The notes: generated by a model not told the origin, from the sequence alone. DNA of 64,000 nucleotides from Monodelphis domestica (GCF_027887165.1 NC_077227.1:80369430-80433429); one strand, 5' to 3'; positions 37,260-52,740 are shown, counted from the first letter of the stretch. Numbers and translations: made by a program.

Positions 37260-37432
37260 AAAAAAATCCTGACCTTCCATCTTAGAATCAATACTAATTA
37301 TAGCTCCCAACACAGAAGGGTGGTAAGGGCTAGGCAATGGGGGTTAAGTGACTTGCCCAGGGTCACACAGCTGGGAAGTGTCTGAGGCCTCTAGGTCTGA
37401 CTCTCAATCTACTGAGCCATCCAGCTGCTCCC
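37260..37432 (-). mobile_element. Marsupial SINE, antisense
   Basis: ccttccatcttagaatcaat, gggttaagtgacttgcccag, ggtcacacagctgggaagtg, ctactgagccatccagctgc. Confidence 0.9.
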
Positions 37433-37937
37433 TTACATATAGGTTTTTGAAAAATCTTCACAGGTTTCTTTTTTTTAAGTACTTATGTAGATAGGCACTA
37501 TGCAAGGCTGAGAAGACAAAGACGAACATATCTTGTTTTCAAGAAACTTAAGAGTATTCTATGACATCACCGTCTCATACATACAGAAATATAAATGGGA
37601 GTAGAAGGGAACAAATAAAGTGACCTGCGAAAGCTTGGGGGGTGAGGGGGGAGTGGAACTAGAACCAGAATCAATGAGGAGAGGAGGGGTAGGGAGGTAC
37701 AAAGCATAGATGGAAATCCAGCCCTATCCAGAAGACCTGAGTGATAGCCCTGCCTCTTGACTTTGTGGTCTTGGGCAAGTCACTTAACCCCTTCAGTGAC
37801 TCAGGCACTTTTCTTCAGATTGGCTCTTGCAGACCAGGTATCTGCATTGGAGGAGGGAATTTATTCATTTGGAGTGAAGTTACAGATCTGATTCCCAAAA
37901 ACTGATTCCCAAAAACAAAAATTCCCCCTAACAAAAG

Positions 37938-38130
37938 GAGCAAAAGGTGACTCAGTGGATAGAAAGCCAGGTCAGGAGACAGGAGAATCTGGGTCCAAAT
38001 CTGCCCTCAGCCACTTCCTAGCTGTGTGATCCTGGGCAAGTCACTTAATCTCCATTGCCTAGCCCTTACCACTCTTCTGCCTTGGAACCGATGCTTAATA
38101 TTGATTCCAAGACAGAAGGTAAGGGTTTTT
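37938..38130 (+). mobile_element. Marsupial SINE, sense
   Basis: gtgactcagtggatagaaag, cacttcctagctgtgtgatc, ctgggcaagtcacttaatct, ccattgcctagcccttacca, gacagaaggtaagggttttt. Confidence 0.92.
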
Positions 38131-38599
38131 TTGTTTTTTTTTTTTAAGCAGTTTTAAAAAAAAAAGTCCTGTTTTCTGAGGACCAACTTAACTGAGGAGA
38201 GCCTCATCCCCTTTAAGCTGACTGCTTACATAGTGATTATTTTGACCACAGAGCACATGGCTCTCAGTCTTGCCTATTTCCTTTTTACTGATGCAGTAAG
38301 AGGAGTGGAGTGTTAGATAAGAAGGGCAGAGCATGCCAAAAATCAGTTTGTAGTCTACTATGAGAGTTTTATCTAGTGAATGACTGCTCTTGGAGAAACT
38401 AAACCCTATGGATCTTGACACTCTTTATTTAAAAAATCCAGATAACCAAGAAGTTGCAGAAGACAACTTAAATAAGGACAGTTTAGTCTTTGACAGGTAA
38501 ATGAAGGAATGTGTTTTCATCTTCCCAAAGTCAGTATGAAACACATTTTCAGTATACTTGATCATCTTATTTTGCCTGTTTTGTGGTTACCAAAAAAAA

Positions 38600-39350
38600 T
38601 AGATTTTTTAAAAAGGGCTTTTGGAGTACATGCACCAGGATCTGTGGCAGCGCATGAATTAGGAGAGGAGTCCGTAGACCAAGTCAACATGTGCCTGCCT
38701 GTGCTTGGAGACTTCAACACAGAGGTGGGCAAAATGTCGAAAAGTGACGTTCAGGATCAAGAAATGAAAGGCTACCCCAAAGCCTAGAACCTATGTACTA
38801 TGAGTACGTTCTTGACAGAAAGCTTTATCGTGGCAAGAACAAACATCACCAAAAGGGAAATTGATTGTATCTTCCTATATATAAGGTGTTGATACTGCGG
38901 TGCACCATCTCTATTCAGTCCAAAGAAGGCACAACTAATACCAAATTAGAAATAAGAATAAAAGTGAGAAGAGACTAATTATGGCACCTCAACCTGTTTA
39001 ATAAACTGGTGGCTCAAAAAAAAAAACTGCCTAAGGAAGTTTAACAGATAAAAGAATAGTCACTGTCATAAGGGGTTGATAGAGCCAAGGAACTACCTGA
39101 ACAAGACTTAACTCTGCCAAGTGGAACAACATGACGTCCAAGGGCAACATAGATTGAGAGTGCAAGGTCATTTGTAAGACTTTTTGTAACAGTAAGAGGA
39201 TAGAAAATTAGGGTGCTATTATGCTCTTAAAGAGCAAAGAAAATAGAAAGTTTGGTGTGAGATTTAGTCAAACTAGGACAACCACAAAGCATCTAAAAGT
39301 ACAAATAGACAGGGACAAAATCAGGTGAAAGTAGGGATCTTTGGGTATTT
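38600..39350 (+). mobile_element. RTE-clade LINE endonuclease relic
   Basis: Translation from about 38620 gives LGDFNTEVG then, after frame breaks, TFLTESFIV and KREIDCIFL. GDFN--VG and a later (N/R)-(Q/E)-ID-I are hallmarks of the APE endonuclease of RTE/BovB-type LINEs. Stops and indels throughout; no functional gene. Confidence 0.6.
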
Positions 39351-39499
39351 AATGATCATATTCCTTTCATTGACAATAGTGGAATCATTGCAAATGTCAT
39401 CTCAGTATTCAGTATTCTATGTAAGGAAGTGACACTGTCCTCTGGCCCCATGGATGTTGAGTCTCCTTCCTGTCTCTATCTTCTTTCTTCCATCTGTCC

Positions 39500-39800
39500 C
39501 CCTTTCATGCTGCTGCCATGTCTTTCTCGAGTGTCACCTAATAGTGGTTGTTTCTCCTCTAATTAAAAATCTTCAGTGATTCCCTGTTACTGACAGTAAA
39601 ATTAAAATTCCATTGTTTAGAACTTAGAAAGCCCATTTCAATTTGGTGCCACTAAAAGTCCGCCTTATCTTTTCTCCTTTCTTTCCTTAGAATACTTTAT
39701 GCTCTAGCCACACCGACTACTTGAAGTCTTTCCCCTTTCCTGGCCATTACCACAGTGTCCCTCTCTTCCTGCATATTGAATTACTGCCTAGTCTTGATTT
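39500..39800 (+). mobile_element. L2 LINE relic
   Basis: cttcagtgattccctgttac, aaattccattgtttagaac, tatgctctagccacaccgac, cctggccattaccacagtgt: L2 coding/3' part. Confidence 0.75.
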
Positions 39801-40168
39801 CTTTTTTTTTTAATAATTGCTTAAATTTTGTTTTTGATCTTATTTTTATTGATACCTTTTATCATGATATAACCTTCATTCCTCAGACTTGGACTGAACT
39901 GGATAATGTCTCAGGTCATCTTTAACTCTTGGTTTGATCATTCACTAACTTGAATTAGTCTGTGGGGGAATGCATCTAGAAGTAGGGTAAAGGGGTATGA
40001 ATTATCTGATTCATTCTTGTTCATCTCTAAGACCTTGAGTGCCAGTTTCTGAGATGGCAGGGAGTCAAGCAGCAGTATCAGATCCTCTTATTTCATGAAG
40101 ATGCATAGGAGGAGACAACAACCTATATAATAAACTTCTGATTTTTGTTTTTCTTTGTCTTCAAAAAG

Positions 40169-40299
40169 AAAATAGAACCTGTGGTTTGATCAGTCCAAGC
40201 CCTTCAGAATGTTGAGTAACGTTGTTAACAGCTCTGGCTTTCGGCCCTTCAACCATTGCCTTCTCTCCTGGATTCGAACCACAGCTGCCTCCAGACCAC
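40169..40299 (+). CDS. ALDH18A1: ALDH18A1 (P5CS) exon 2: 5'UTR end and start codon; CDS begins 40209
   Basis: P5CS is the bifunctional mitochondrial enzyme that phosphorylates glutamate (glutamate 5-kinase) and reduces glutamyl phosphate to glutamate semialdehyde/P5C, the first steps of proline, ornithine and arginine synthesis. The ATG at 40209 has A at -3. It opens a 91-nt coding part giving MLSNVVNSSGFRPFNHCLLS and on to SRP, plus one base of a split His codon. Human begins MLSQVYRCGFQPFNQHLL, a clear match. The residues are Arg/Ser-rich without acids, as in a mitochondrial presequence. Donor CAC|GTATGT after 40299. The acceptor at 40168 is weak and the 5' limit of the exon is uncertain. 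Confidence 0.9.
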
Positions 40300-40589
40300 G
40301 TATGTATCTTAAATTCAGAGTCAATGAGGGTTTCAGGGAAGGAGGGAGAAACAATGGGGCTAGAGGGGGAATGCAAAGCAAAGGACAATTTCCATCATGT
40401 TTGGATATGACGTCTAAGGGCCTTCTCTCTTCTCTTCTTCTGTTCTTTCATTTCTGATGAACTTCCTGTCAGATTGCCCATAACAGCTGCTCCAAATTCC
40501 TCCTAAATACATCTCCCATCCCAAGGCTCTGTTTTGGATCCTCTCTGCTATTGAATGACCTTGCCTTTTACATCACCGAGAAGATTGAA

Positions 40590-41580
40590 GACACCCACAG
40601 AACCACAGAATTTTATCAGAATTAGAAGGGACTCCATCAATCATTTGGTTCAAACTTTACCTCCCAAAATATCTGCCACTACAAATTTTATAAGTCATCC
40701 AGTAGTCTTTGCATAGATACCTTCAATGAGGGGAATACACTGGCTCCTGAGTCATCCTATTCTATCTTTGGACAGTGCTAATTGTTAGGAAATTTTCCTT
40801 TCTGTAAACCATAAATTTACCTCCTTCTGACTTTCAATAATTGCTCCTGGTTCTTCTCTCTGTGGCCAAACAGAGCAAGATCAATTCCTGTTCCACGTGA
40901 TAGCCACTAAACGCTTGATCACAGGTATGATGTCCCCTCTAAATAGCTGTAATTTCTTCATTTCTAATCCTTATATGGTATAGATTTAAAGCCCTTTACT
41001 CTCCTCATTGTCTTCTGAATTGCTTAGCTTATCAATGGCTCTAATGCACAAAACTGAATATAATATTCTAGCTGTTCTCCAGAGCTTTCATGGCAATTGC
41101 AGTGGGACTAGAAGACCTTTCTTCATCCCTGTCTTCCTAAGGCTCAATATTTCATTCATTTCTTAGCTGTCATATCTCACTTTTGATTCATTGATCACTG
41201 AACTTGAGAGTTGGAAGGCACCTCAGTGACCATCTAGGCCAACCTATATACCAAAGGATTCCTCATAACATCCCCAATAAGTGGACATCTGTCCTGTCTT
41301 GAAGGCCTCAGAGAAGGAAACCCCCTACCTTTTTTGTGAGTGAGGGCAGTTTGGGCTGCATGACTTTTTCAGTAGTTCTCTTTGTAAGGAAGTTTTTCCC
41401 ATTGTCTAACTTGAATTTGCCTGTGCAGTTCCCACTGATTATTCTGACTTCTGCACTTTGAGATGAAGTAAAACAAGACTAATCCTTCTTCCATAGGACA
41501 GTCCTTAAAGTTCTTGTACTAAGCTATCATTTCTCCCCTGAACCTTCTCTTCAGGCTAAATCCTTCAACTAATGTTGATA
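40590..41580 (-). mobile_element. CR1/L3-type LINE 3' ends, antisense, two adjacent copies
   Basis: Copy one (about 40590-41150) has tgctcctggttcttctctct, gtggccaaacagagcaagat, gatgtcccctctaaatagct. Copy two (about 41190-41580) has aaggaagtttttcccattgt, ctaacttgaatttgcctgtg, aagctatcatttctcccctg. Both are the reverse of the CR1/L3 3' region, as in the sense copy at 17.3-18.4 kb. Confidence 0.7.
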
Positions 41581-41604
41581 TGATAGGCTGTCATAGAGGG
41601 AAGA

Positions 41605-42010
41605 ACCAGGAGCAAAAAGCAATATGGAGCATTTCCTTTTACTCAACATAGTATCAACTTCCACTTTGTGTTATGTTAGCTTCCCCTTATATCTGGAATG
41701 GACTCCCTCCTCCTATCTGTCAAAATCCTCTCCTTCATGTCTCAATTCAGGTAGCATTTCTTTTTGTGAAGCAAGCATTCCCCGATGCACCCTTCTACCC
41801 CGAGTTGACCTAGTTGAAAGTGTTCTTCTCTTTGAACATTAGGTCTGGATCTCTCCTTTGCTCCATTATCTCTGTCTTATACTTGCATCTCTGTATGTCA
41901 TTTCTTCTCTAGTAGAAGGAAACATGCTTCTTGACCATGTAATTTTATGTACTTTGCACTGAACCGTGTCTTATACATAGGCTCCCATAAGTATTTGTTA
42001 AGTTCATTTT
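41605..42010 (+). mobile_element. L2 3'-end relic
   Basis: atatctggaatggactccct, atgtctcaattcaggtagca, tttctttttgtgaagcaagc, cccataagtatttgttaagt. Confidence 0.8.
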
Positions 42011-42014
42011 TTGG

Positions 42015-43453
<1,439 letters not shown>

Positions 43454-43904
43454 TGACTTAAAATATTGTCCTGTAATTATCAGTGTTAAGATGAAAAAGA
43501 TCAACTTGACAAAAAAGCTTCCTAATTCACATTTGAATGATTTCAGCAAATCTAGACAGTCCCTTCGTCAGTGTAGATCACAGTGATAAAATACGAAAAC
43601 GGAGATTGATATGAGCAATATCTCTTTATTCCTACTGCTACCACCCAGTTGTAGCCTTTGTTGTTGCCACACTGTATGGGTTATTTCATTAGTTTTTAAA
43701 AATTGCTTCTTGAAACCTGTTTAAACATCAATATTATTTATTATCAATAATATCCCCCCCCTAGAATTCTACCTTATATCAAACAAATGTTGTTAAGGCA
43801 AACCAGCATATTGTCTATGTCTGACCTTTGTGTGGAGAGAAGGTATATTTTGCCATTAGCTCTCTTTACATCAAGACTGGTTATTGTATTAATGAGACTT
43901 CTGA

Positions 43905-44695
43905 TACTTTTCAGTGTTTTCCTTTATATTATTGTGGCTATTGTGTAAATTGCCTTCTTGGTTCTGTGTACTTTTAAAAAATTTACCTTTTTTCAGTTAA
44001 CAAAAGGTTTTGCTTATTTTTGTCATTTCATGTCAATTGTCTAAATTTTGTCAGAATTTTTCATATTTTCATTTTTTGTTACAATATCCCATTGCGTTTA
44101 TTTGCCACATTGGTTTATATTTGATGTATATTCCCTTGCCTTGCTTCTTTCCTTGCTCCCTCTTTCCCTTCCTGGACTTGTCCCTACATCTTCAGCTTTG
44201 GGTATATGTCCTTTAGCACTCTTACTGGGACAGAGTATGAGGAGTTAGTGACTTTTAGTGTAGTTCTAGTTCTTTCAGAATTGTAAGTCTAATGCATAGC
44301 TCTACCAACAGTGTGTTAATGTGTCTGTCTTCCCCCGACCTCTCATGTATTTACTATTTTCTTCTTTTGTCATCTTTACCACCCTAGTGATATGAAGTGG
44401 AATTTAAAATTTAAAATTTACTTTTCTTTTATTAATGATTTAGAACATTCTTTCATTTAGTTGCTGATAGTTTCTGTTTCTTCCTTTGAAAACTGCCTCT
44501 CTATACCAATTTGCCTATTTGTTCCAATTGAGGCATGCTTTTCTTCTTATATAGTTATATCAATTTTCTATATTTCTTGGATATTAGAGATATTTGATGT
44601 GAAAATTCTTTCACTTCCATTAATAGCATCTCTTATTATTCAAGCTGCATTGATTCTGTTGATATATAAGCTGTTAAATTTTATGTAAGGATTTA
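43905..44695 (-). mobile_element. L1 3'-end fragment, antisense
   Basis: tattattgtggctattgtgt, ccttcttggttctgtgtac, atagctctaccaacagtgtg, taatgtgtctgtcttccccc, tttagaacattctttcattt. Confidence 0.7.
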
Positions 44696-44699
44696 TTCT

Positions 44700-45265
44700 T
44701 TTTTTTGCAAGTGAGCATAATTTGTCACCGATTAAGTATGTCTTTAGTCCTCAAGGTTACCTCATCCCTGCAAGGGTTTATGGGGTGTTCAGGGAGAGCC
44801 AGGACCTCTGGTATGAAGACTTGCTGAGCCCTTTTGAGGGCTGCTCATCCACCATTTTTGGATTTTACCTTTCACCCAGCTCTCATCTGTGCTTCCAAGA
44901 AGTGTTAACAATAGCCAGATCCAGTAAAATCATCTTTGCAGATGAGCCAGATCAGCTGGGGGTCACTGAGTACATCCAATGGAATGGATGAATTAGAGTA
45001 ATTCATTCCAATGGTTATGAAGGCAGCTGAAGCATGCAGTGTGGAATGCTTGGAGCTTGGTCAAACATCGAATATGCCACAGCCATCCATTGCATCCTGA
45101 GTCACCCAGTCATCTTGACCTTTTGTCTTGTCAGTAGACTTTGTTGACTATGGTAGAGGGAATGAGGCTGACTTTGTGCGATTCTGCCTCCCTTATTCTG
45201 TTGACTTGCTGGTCAAGATATATCATTGATCCACTTCAAAAACGAAGGACAAGCTAGTGACCACA
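44700..45265 (+). mobile_element. RTE-type LINE 3' end
   Basis: Ends with cactgag..., agtcacccagtcatcttgac, cttttgtcttgtcagtagac, gaatgaggctgactttgtgc and aaaacgaaggacaagc, matching the 3' end I recall for the marsupial RTE family. The open frame 44722-44991 lies in it and is not a gene. Confidence 0.6.
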
Positions 45266-45879
45266 GCCCTGCATTCTTGATCCTGCCTACCCGCTGCATC
45301 TCTATTCAGACTGTTATTCTTTCTGTTAATCTCTGTGGTTTACTGACTACTCAGCTTATAAATTCCTAAAGTCTTTCTCTTTTTCACTGAATAGTAAATT
45401 GACTGAATGAGCTTGATATTTGCTTGATGTATTATCCCAGTATTATCAAATTAACTTTCTCATCTCTGCAAGCATCCTTGCTATGACCTCAGGTTTTTCA
45501 GCTTTCAAACTGTATCGTTCCCAAAATGTTGCCTTTGAAACTTTCTCACAGTCTCATTCTTTTTTCTTCCTACTTCAAGTTGCTGCCATCAGGTAAAGGG
45601 CATCCACCATGTTTCTGACCTGCGTTTCTTTCCTAGGAGGCCATGTACTTTTTCTTGAGAAAAATCTTAATGTAGGCCTTTGGTTCCAGTGAGCTGAAGG
45701 TAGGGAAGGAAACCTACATTTATGTAATTAAAATGGTTCGTTTTCTTTTATGATAACCTCTGTTCCTTGTATAAAAATTACAGTAGCTTCTTAATAGGTC
45801 TTCCTACCTCCAAAGCATCTTTGTGCTACCAGACATTATCTTTATGCATTTTGGCTTCTTAAGAATAAAAATTAATCTT

Positions 45880-46375
45880 GGAGACTTTATACTAAAATTT
45901 TAAGTATTTATTAGCAAAAAGAAAGAAAGAGAAATAAGGTTTCCAGCCTATGTAACTCAAAGGCCGCAGCCAAGTTACTTCTGTTTTATCAGGTCCTAGT
46001 CCCCATGGCTCCAGCTAGCACATGGTTGGGCCGGACAAAGTAAGGCCAGCCAAGGAGTGGGCTTGAGTTCAGGAAGGGCCTGGAGCCCAAGAGACCTAGT
46101 TCCCCAATTCCCAGCTGAGCGTCCTCACTTTGCTTGCAGAGATGGCTTATATAGAGAAGTACCAGGACATTACAAACCCCCCAAATGGCAGAGAGTGAGC
46201 CTGCTTCACATGTTGGCTTTTTGAGCCCAATCTTAACCCTCCCCTAGGATTTTCTAGCTGACCAGGGTTTCCCTTCAGTCCCTACATGTCACATCCCTTG
46301 ACTACCACTGGTCAGGAATCTTGCCTGCCACACTGGCAAATTAAGACACATGACTCTGTGACACCTGTCGATTGT
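45880..46375 (-). mobile_element. Probable LTR remnant
   Basis: Composition and layout (tatttattagc near the left end, gagatggcttatatagagaa in the middle, GC-richer core) resemble an antisense LTR, but ends and duplication are not defined. Confidence 0.35.
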
Positions 46376-46609
46376 GATGATCTCCCTGGGATTGAGGTCG
46401 CCTCAATATTTAATTCACATAAAGCTCTTTGATCATTTCCAGTTCACTAAAATTGTCCATTTTGAAATCCTACTCATTCTTTCAATCTCTTTTTGGAATT
46501 TCTCTGAATTTCCTCCCCTCAGATCAGTTGGTAACGACCTTTTCCTGCTTAGATTTAACATGATAATTCTTTTCTACTTCTCCTATGCACTTTTAGCCAT
46601 TTGCTTTGC

Positions 46610-46770
46610 CTCATAGATATGTGCCTTTATTTTCCCTGTGCCCTGCCAGACTGCAGGCTCTGTGAGGGCAGGAACTGTCTTTCTTTAAGCTTTGTGTTTC
46701 ACCCATCATCTCTCTAGCCAGGGGACTGCTCACTCCAGGCACATAATAAATGTTTCTCGATCAGGACTTG
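46610..46770 (+). mobile_element. L2 3'-end relic
   Basis: gactgcaggctctgtgaggg, caggaactgtctttctttaa, caggcacataataaatgttt. Confidence 0.8.
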
Positions 46771-47539
46771 TGATTCACTAATTGAGGAAGCTCCTACCCA
46801 TGCAGGTTGCTACCTTCGCTGCAACTTAAAGATTTAGAGACTTGCTTCGAGCTCTGCAGGGCTAAGTCTTGTGGCCAGTGTGTGTCCCAGGACTCCTCGT
46901 CTGGGACTACCACACCATGCTGCCTCTGTTGGATCCAGTTCTCTAAGGAGTGATTGAACTCCTACCAAGCTCTGGGCTACATACTTTGTGTATATGAGTG
47001 GGGGCAGTAAGCAGCTAGGTCCCAGCTTGAGAGCCCCTGGGAAGAGAGGACTTTAAGGCTTGTAGAGCATCTTCAGAGGCTTTTTCTTTCATCCTCACAA
47101 CCCCATTACTATCTCCATTTTGCAGTGGGTGTCACTAAGTTCCAAAGAGTTTAAATAAAGACTTTATGGTTACAGAGCTGTGACTTGGACCATTCCTCTA
47201 AAAGATTTAAGTATTGCAGGGCAGTATATGATTAAATGACAGATCAGCTGAGCCAAGCAGTAAGTGCTCTAGGAAACCCAAAGCTGGGAGGTGTGGGCTA
47301 CTGAACCTCTACTGGAATTGTCAGAGGTGGCTTCATGGAGAAAAGAGAGCTGGAGTCAGATCTCAAAGGACAAGGAAGACTTGGCCAGGGCAAATGGAGG
47401 GATAACTCCAGGCTGGGGAACAGAATTAGGACACTGATTTGGGACACAGGAGAAGTTGGCTCAGCAGAGGTGGGATGGTTTTTACTGGGGAGCAATGGGA
47501 ATTAAAGTTAGATGGACAGTCACAGTATTTGGTACTTTT

Positions 47540-47710
47540 ATAGTGCTTTAAAGTTGGCAAAGCACTTTATATGCATCCTCTTTTTTGAGTCCCCCAAACA
47601 GTCCTCAGAGAGAAATTCTATAGGTATTGTTCTTATTTTGTAGATTGAAGTTAGGTAACTCACCCACAGCTAGAAAATCTCAGAGGCAGAATTCAAACCC
47701 TTATGTCTCC
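47540..47710 (-). mobile_element. MIR-type SINE relic
   Basis: gcaaagcactttatatgcat, ttattttgtagattgaagtt, gaggcagaattcaaaccctt: antisense MIR. Confidence 0.7.
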
Positions 47711-48484
47711 TGAGGAGAGCCTGAGTGAGTTGAGAAGGGGAATTCTTAGCTTTTCATTTCATGGCAGAAATGTCTTTGGCAGTCTGGAATGGCCTGTGGA
47801 CCCTATCTCAGAATACGTTTTCTCAAATGCATAAAATAAAATGTATAGGATTACAAGGGAAATCAATTAAATTGAAATATAGTTATCAGAATATTTTTTA
47901 CAAGTTCATATACCCTTTCATAAAGAGTTCTTGGGATCCACTAAAGGAACAGGAAACAATGCAACTGAAAGTTTTTCGAACAAAGAACTGACCTAATCAA
48001 AATAGTTTTAGATGAGGAATCTGGCCACCTAATTATATAGAATTAATTGGAAGAAGAGCCTGGAAGCCCTCGTGACAAACTACCAGGCCCCCTTCTAGGA
48101 AACCCGGGATGCATGGCAAGAACCAATCACTAGATCAGGGCCGGTATAATACTTCAGAATCACAACATTTTTCTCAGTAAAATAATGATAAAAATATAAT
48201 GATTAATAAAAAAATAAAGGTCAGGCATTAGATAGCACTAAATAGTCTGATGGTGGTGAATCTTCTGGACTTTCTCACCCCGTCTGGATTTCATAGGGCA
48301 GGGCAGGAAATCACTGGCCTTCACCTGGTTTATTTGATTAGTGCAGGAATTACATCCTTAAGGAGACTCTGGGGACGGGTGTAGACTGACAAATGCTTTT
48401 GTTCCTGAAATCAAGATAAGTATGTAAAGATGTGGGAGCAGCTTTTGCAGTGTGCGTGAGGGGACCTGCCTTGGCCTCCCTGTT

Positions 48485-48728
<244 letters not shown>

Positions 48729-48731
48729 TGA

Positions 48732-49181
<450 letters not shown>

Positions 49182-49714
49182 TGAGGTCTCTTGTAGTTCA
49201 GAAATTCTTTGGTAAACACTAAAAAAAAAGAAATTCTTTGGTAATAAAAACAGACAAGTCGATTTTATTGCAGAACTCATGGATTCACTTAGGTATTTAT
49301 TAAGTGCCTTCTGTGTGCTCGGTGGTGAAAAAAGGAAGATTTTAAAAGGTTATATTCCCTCTCCTAAGAAAGCTCACCGTTTAGTGAGGTCATGGTACAC
49401 AAACACAAATAAGTATGTATAAATTAGGTCAATATAAATAGGTCCCACCGAAGCGCCCAGGAACAGCCAGCACAGAAGGGCAGACACAAAGGAAAGAGGA
49501 GTCAGGAAAGCCTTCTGGACGAGGCAGCACCACCAGCGGTCCTTGAAGGCAGGGAAGGGTTTCAGCACCTCAGGATGAGGACAGAGTTTGATTCTGAGTT
49601 GGGAGATGGTGCAGACAAACCAGGCATTCAGGAGAAACCCAGAGAAGATCAGGATGTGACTAGTAGACCTGTTTGGTCAGTGTTCAGCTTGGTGTGCATG
49701 AACTAACACTAGAA

Positions 49715-49946
49715 TTGAACATTTTTATTTAATTAATTAATTTTGAATATTTTTCCATGGTTACACGAATCATGTTCTTTCCCTCCCCTTCTCCCCCCAG
49801 TCCCTGTAGCCAATGCGCAATTACTCTGATTTTACATGTGTCATTGATCAAGACCTATTTCCATATTATTGATATTTGCACTAGGGTGATCGTTTAGAGT
49901 CTGCATTCCCAATCCTACCCCCATCGACCCATGTAATTAAGCAGTT
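49715..49946 (-). mobile_element. 5'-truncated L1, antisense, with 17-bp target duplication
   Basis: 232-bp marsupial L1 3' end: tttttccatggttacacgaa, attacatgtgtcattgatca-like, tccatattattgatatttgc, actagggtgatcgttt. Flanked by atgaactaacactagaa (49698-49714) and atgaattaacactagaa (49947-49963), one mismatch. Confidence 0.88.
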
Positions 49947-50079
49947 ATGAATTAACACTAGAAAGATAGACCAGATCTAGGTGCTGGAGTCACTCAAATG
50001 GCAGGTTGAGAAGTTTCTAGTTTATCTTATAGACAGTGAGGAGCCACAAAAGGTATTTTAAGTTGCTGAAAAGCCCATG

Positions 50080-52230
50080 AGTATTTCAAAGGGCAATGAC
50101 AACTCTTCTAATGCCCACAGCCCCAGGGAACATGGAGTATATTGGCCACAAAACCTATGAAGTCACCCATAATCGCTGACTTTTTCTATCTGTGTCTTCT
50201 CTCCTTTTTTTGGATTACTTTCCCCCTCTGTACTTCTGATTTTTCTGTCTGTCTGTTTTTTTTTCCAGCTTTGTCTTTATCTCTTTTTTAATGTGTCTCC
50301 TTTCCTCATTGAAAACTTGTCAGAATACCTGATATCTTGGTACTTTAACGGAAACATCATTATACAGGTGTTTTACCTTGTTCACTAATATCCCTGTATA
50401 CACACCAGTTCCTGGGTTTCTTACTCCTACTACTTACTCAAGTTCTTATCTCCAAATGAACTTTAACTTTTGTCCTGTGGCCTCAGATTTTCTCTAATCC
50501 TCCTTTACAAAAGGCCTTTGTCAGTAGCTTTCAGAATCTTAAGTAAATTGTGTGACTGTCAAAGAACTAAACAGGCCTGATAAGTCTCATTTTTTTCCCG
50601 TTGGGGGAATTTAGGTCTCTGATTTACTCATCCAAGCTTACCCACTTCTCTCTTGGGACTCACTTTCCTGTCTCCACAGTTAGGGTTGTGGCTCTGTGAC
50701 TTGTAGAACATTTTACTGAGAGAACTTTTGGGGACTTTTTTCAAACTTTTCTTCCTCCATTCTCTTAAGAGCTTTTTTGTTACCAACTTGACTCTTTTCT
50801 GTACTCCCCATTGCCATCAATACATTTATCCTTTCATTTCTAGAACTTCTGCTCCTGGATCAGTCAAAGCTTAGGGATAGCTTTGCTGCCATTTATGGGA
50901 GGATGAAATCCATGACATGGACTGTGGTAGATATTAGATCTCTCAGTACCCCTCTACTCTATATGTAACATTTTCCCACTCTTATTTTATGAAATAACAG
51001 CAAGAAGCATTTTATTTAGATAGCAGAAAAAACAAATAATAATAACAGCTGAGATAAATGTAGTACTTAATAAAATTTGCAATGAATTTATATACATATC
51101 TGCCTTCATCTTCCTAAAAACTCTAATACTTATTTTCTTCACTTTTTTGGTTCACATTTTCTTCTATAAAATAACTCATATGGGAAAATGTTTTATATAA
51201 TTGATGTATGAAATCTACATCAGATTCTTATACCAACGCAGGGAGGGGAAGGAGAGAGAGAATTTGGAACTCAAAGTGAAAAAAAAAAGAATGCTGAACA
51301 TTGTTTTGATGTGTAATTAGGAAGAAAATAAAATATTATTTAAAAAAGAAGAGAAAAAAAGGGGAGGAAAGAATGGGGAGGAAAAATCCCATAATATATG
51401 TAGCACAGACAGTACCTCCATTTGGGAGGAAAAGAGTGGGACAAGATTTCTTATTTCATTAGTATGGAGAATATCCATGGAAGAGGCTTCTTTTACAATA
51501 CAAATGGGCATTTACTGGCATCTTATAGTTTCAGGTATTCTCTGGGGCCTTACCCAGGATCATACAACCAGTATGTAGAAGAGGCAGGGCTGGTGACCAG
51601 ATTGTCCAGGACTTTGGGGTTCTCCCAGCTCCCCGCTTGTTATACTACATACATTTATGTGTATGGAGGATGGACTAGAGAGGGGAGAGACAGGAGCAGG
51701 GGATCATCTGAGAGGCTCTTGAGCAGCACTAAAGTCTACAACAGTTTTCAGCAGAACGAGATGGTGTTAGGAGTCAGAGTGGCAAAGAGGGTGCTCAATA
51801 AATGTCCCAGGGGCTAGTATTTCTCTACTCTCCCTTATGTGTATTCTGCAAATCTCGAGGCTGGATCCAGTTGTTGTTTTGGGGAGTTCCAGTCCTTTGA
51901 TGATTGGTCATGCATGCTTAGGATTGATCAGGCTTCTGAAAGTATGCAGGGACGCCTGAGCTCCAGCACGCACCCCAGTTCTTCCCCAGGCACTCCGAGC
52001 GTGTTTTCAAAGATGTTTGGATCATTCTGTTTTAGTAAATGGGGTTTCGTTCTGATCCTGTGGGTTTTACTCTATGCTTCAGAGGAGGGCTCGCCAGACG
52101 GGCACAGAGGTCCGTGATGCCAAAGCCTGTCGCTTCCCCTCACTTGCCCCCTCCCTGTCCTTCCGACGCATCCTCCCCGCCGGGGGATGGCTGCAGCATC
52201 TTCCGCTGACGCCTCTTCTTTGTTTGCTTT
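50080..52230. other. ALDH18A1 intron 5, right part: no gene recognised
   Basis: Mostly AT-rich to about 51.4 kb. The open frames 51422-51817 and 51839-52117 have no recognised homology; the part 51520-51600 has MIR-like phrases (cttacccaggatcatacaac). Confidence 0.4.
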
Positions 52231-52233
52231 TAG

Positions 52234-52458
<225 letters not shown>

Positions 52459-52639
52459 TAATCCCGCCAAGGCCAGGAAGCAGTGAAAGAGTCACTCTGA
52501 GGGGAATTCCTCAGAGAAGCCAGTCGTCAGAAGGCATTGCCCGAGAATCGAGCGGTGTGTGTGGGATCGCAGCTCCTTAACCCTGGGCAGTGGAGGGGAG
52601 TTAGAGGGCCAGAGTCTGGGCGTTGGGCGAAGAGACCTG

Positions 52640-52740
52640 GGAAGGCACGTAGTTCAGCCCCTCCCTTTACAGATGAGGAAACTGAGGCACAGAGAGCAAA
52701 CAGGCCACCCGAGGCCTGGCCCTCTGAGTCTCAGGAAGAT
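52640..52740 (-). mobile_element. MIR-type SINE relic
   Basis: cctccctttacagatgagga, aactgaggcacagagagcaa: antisense MIR between exons 6 and 7. Confidence 0.7.

Noticed and set aside
38509..38787. Possible protein-coding exon with GDFN motif
   Set aside because: The motif belongs to RTE LINE endonuclease; frame breaks follow, so it is a dead LINE.
44722..44991. 89-codon open frame that looked exon-like
   Set aside because: It lies in the RTE-like 3' end with the aaaacgaaggaca tail; not a gene.
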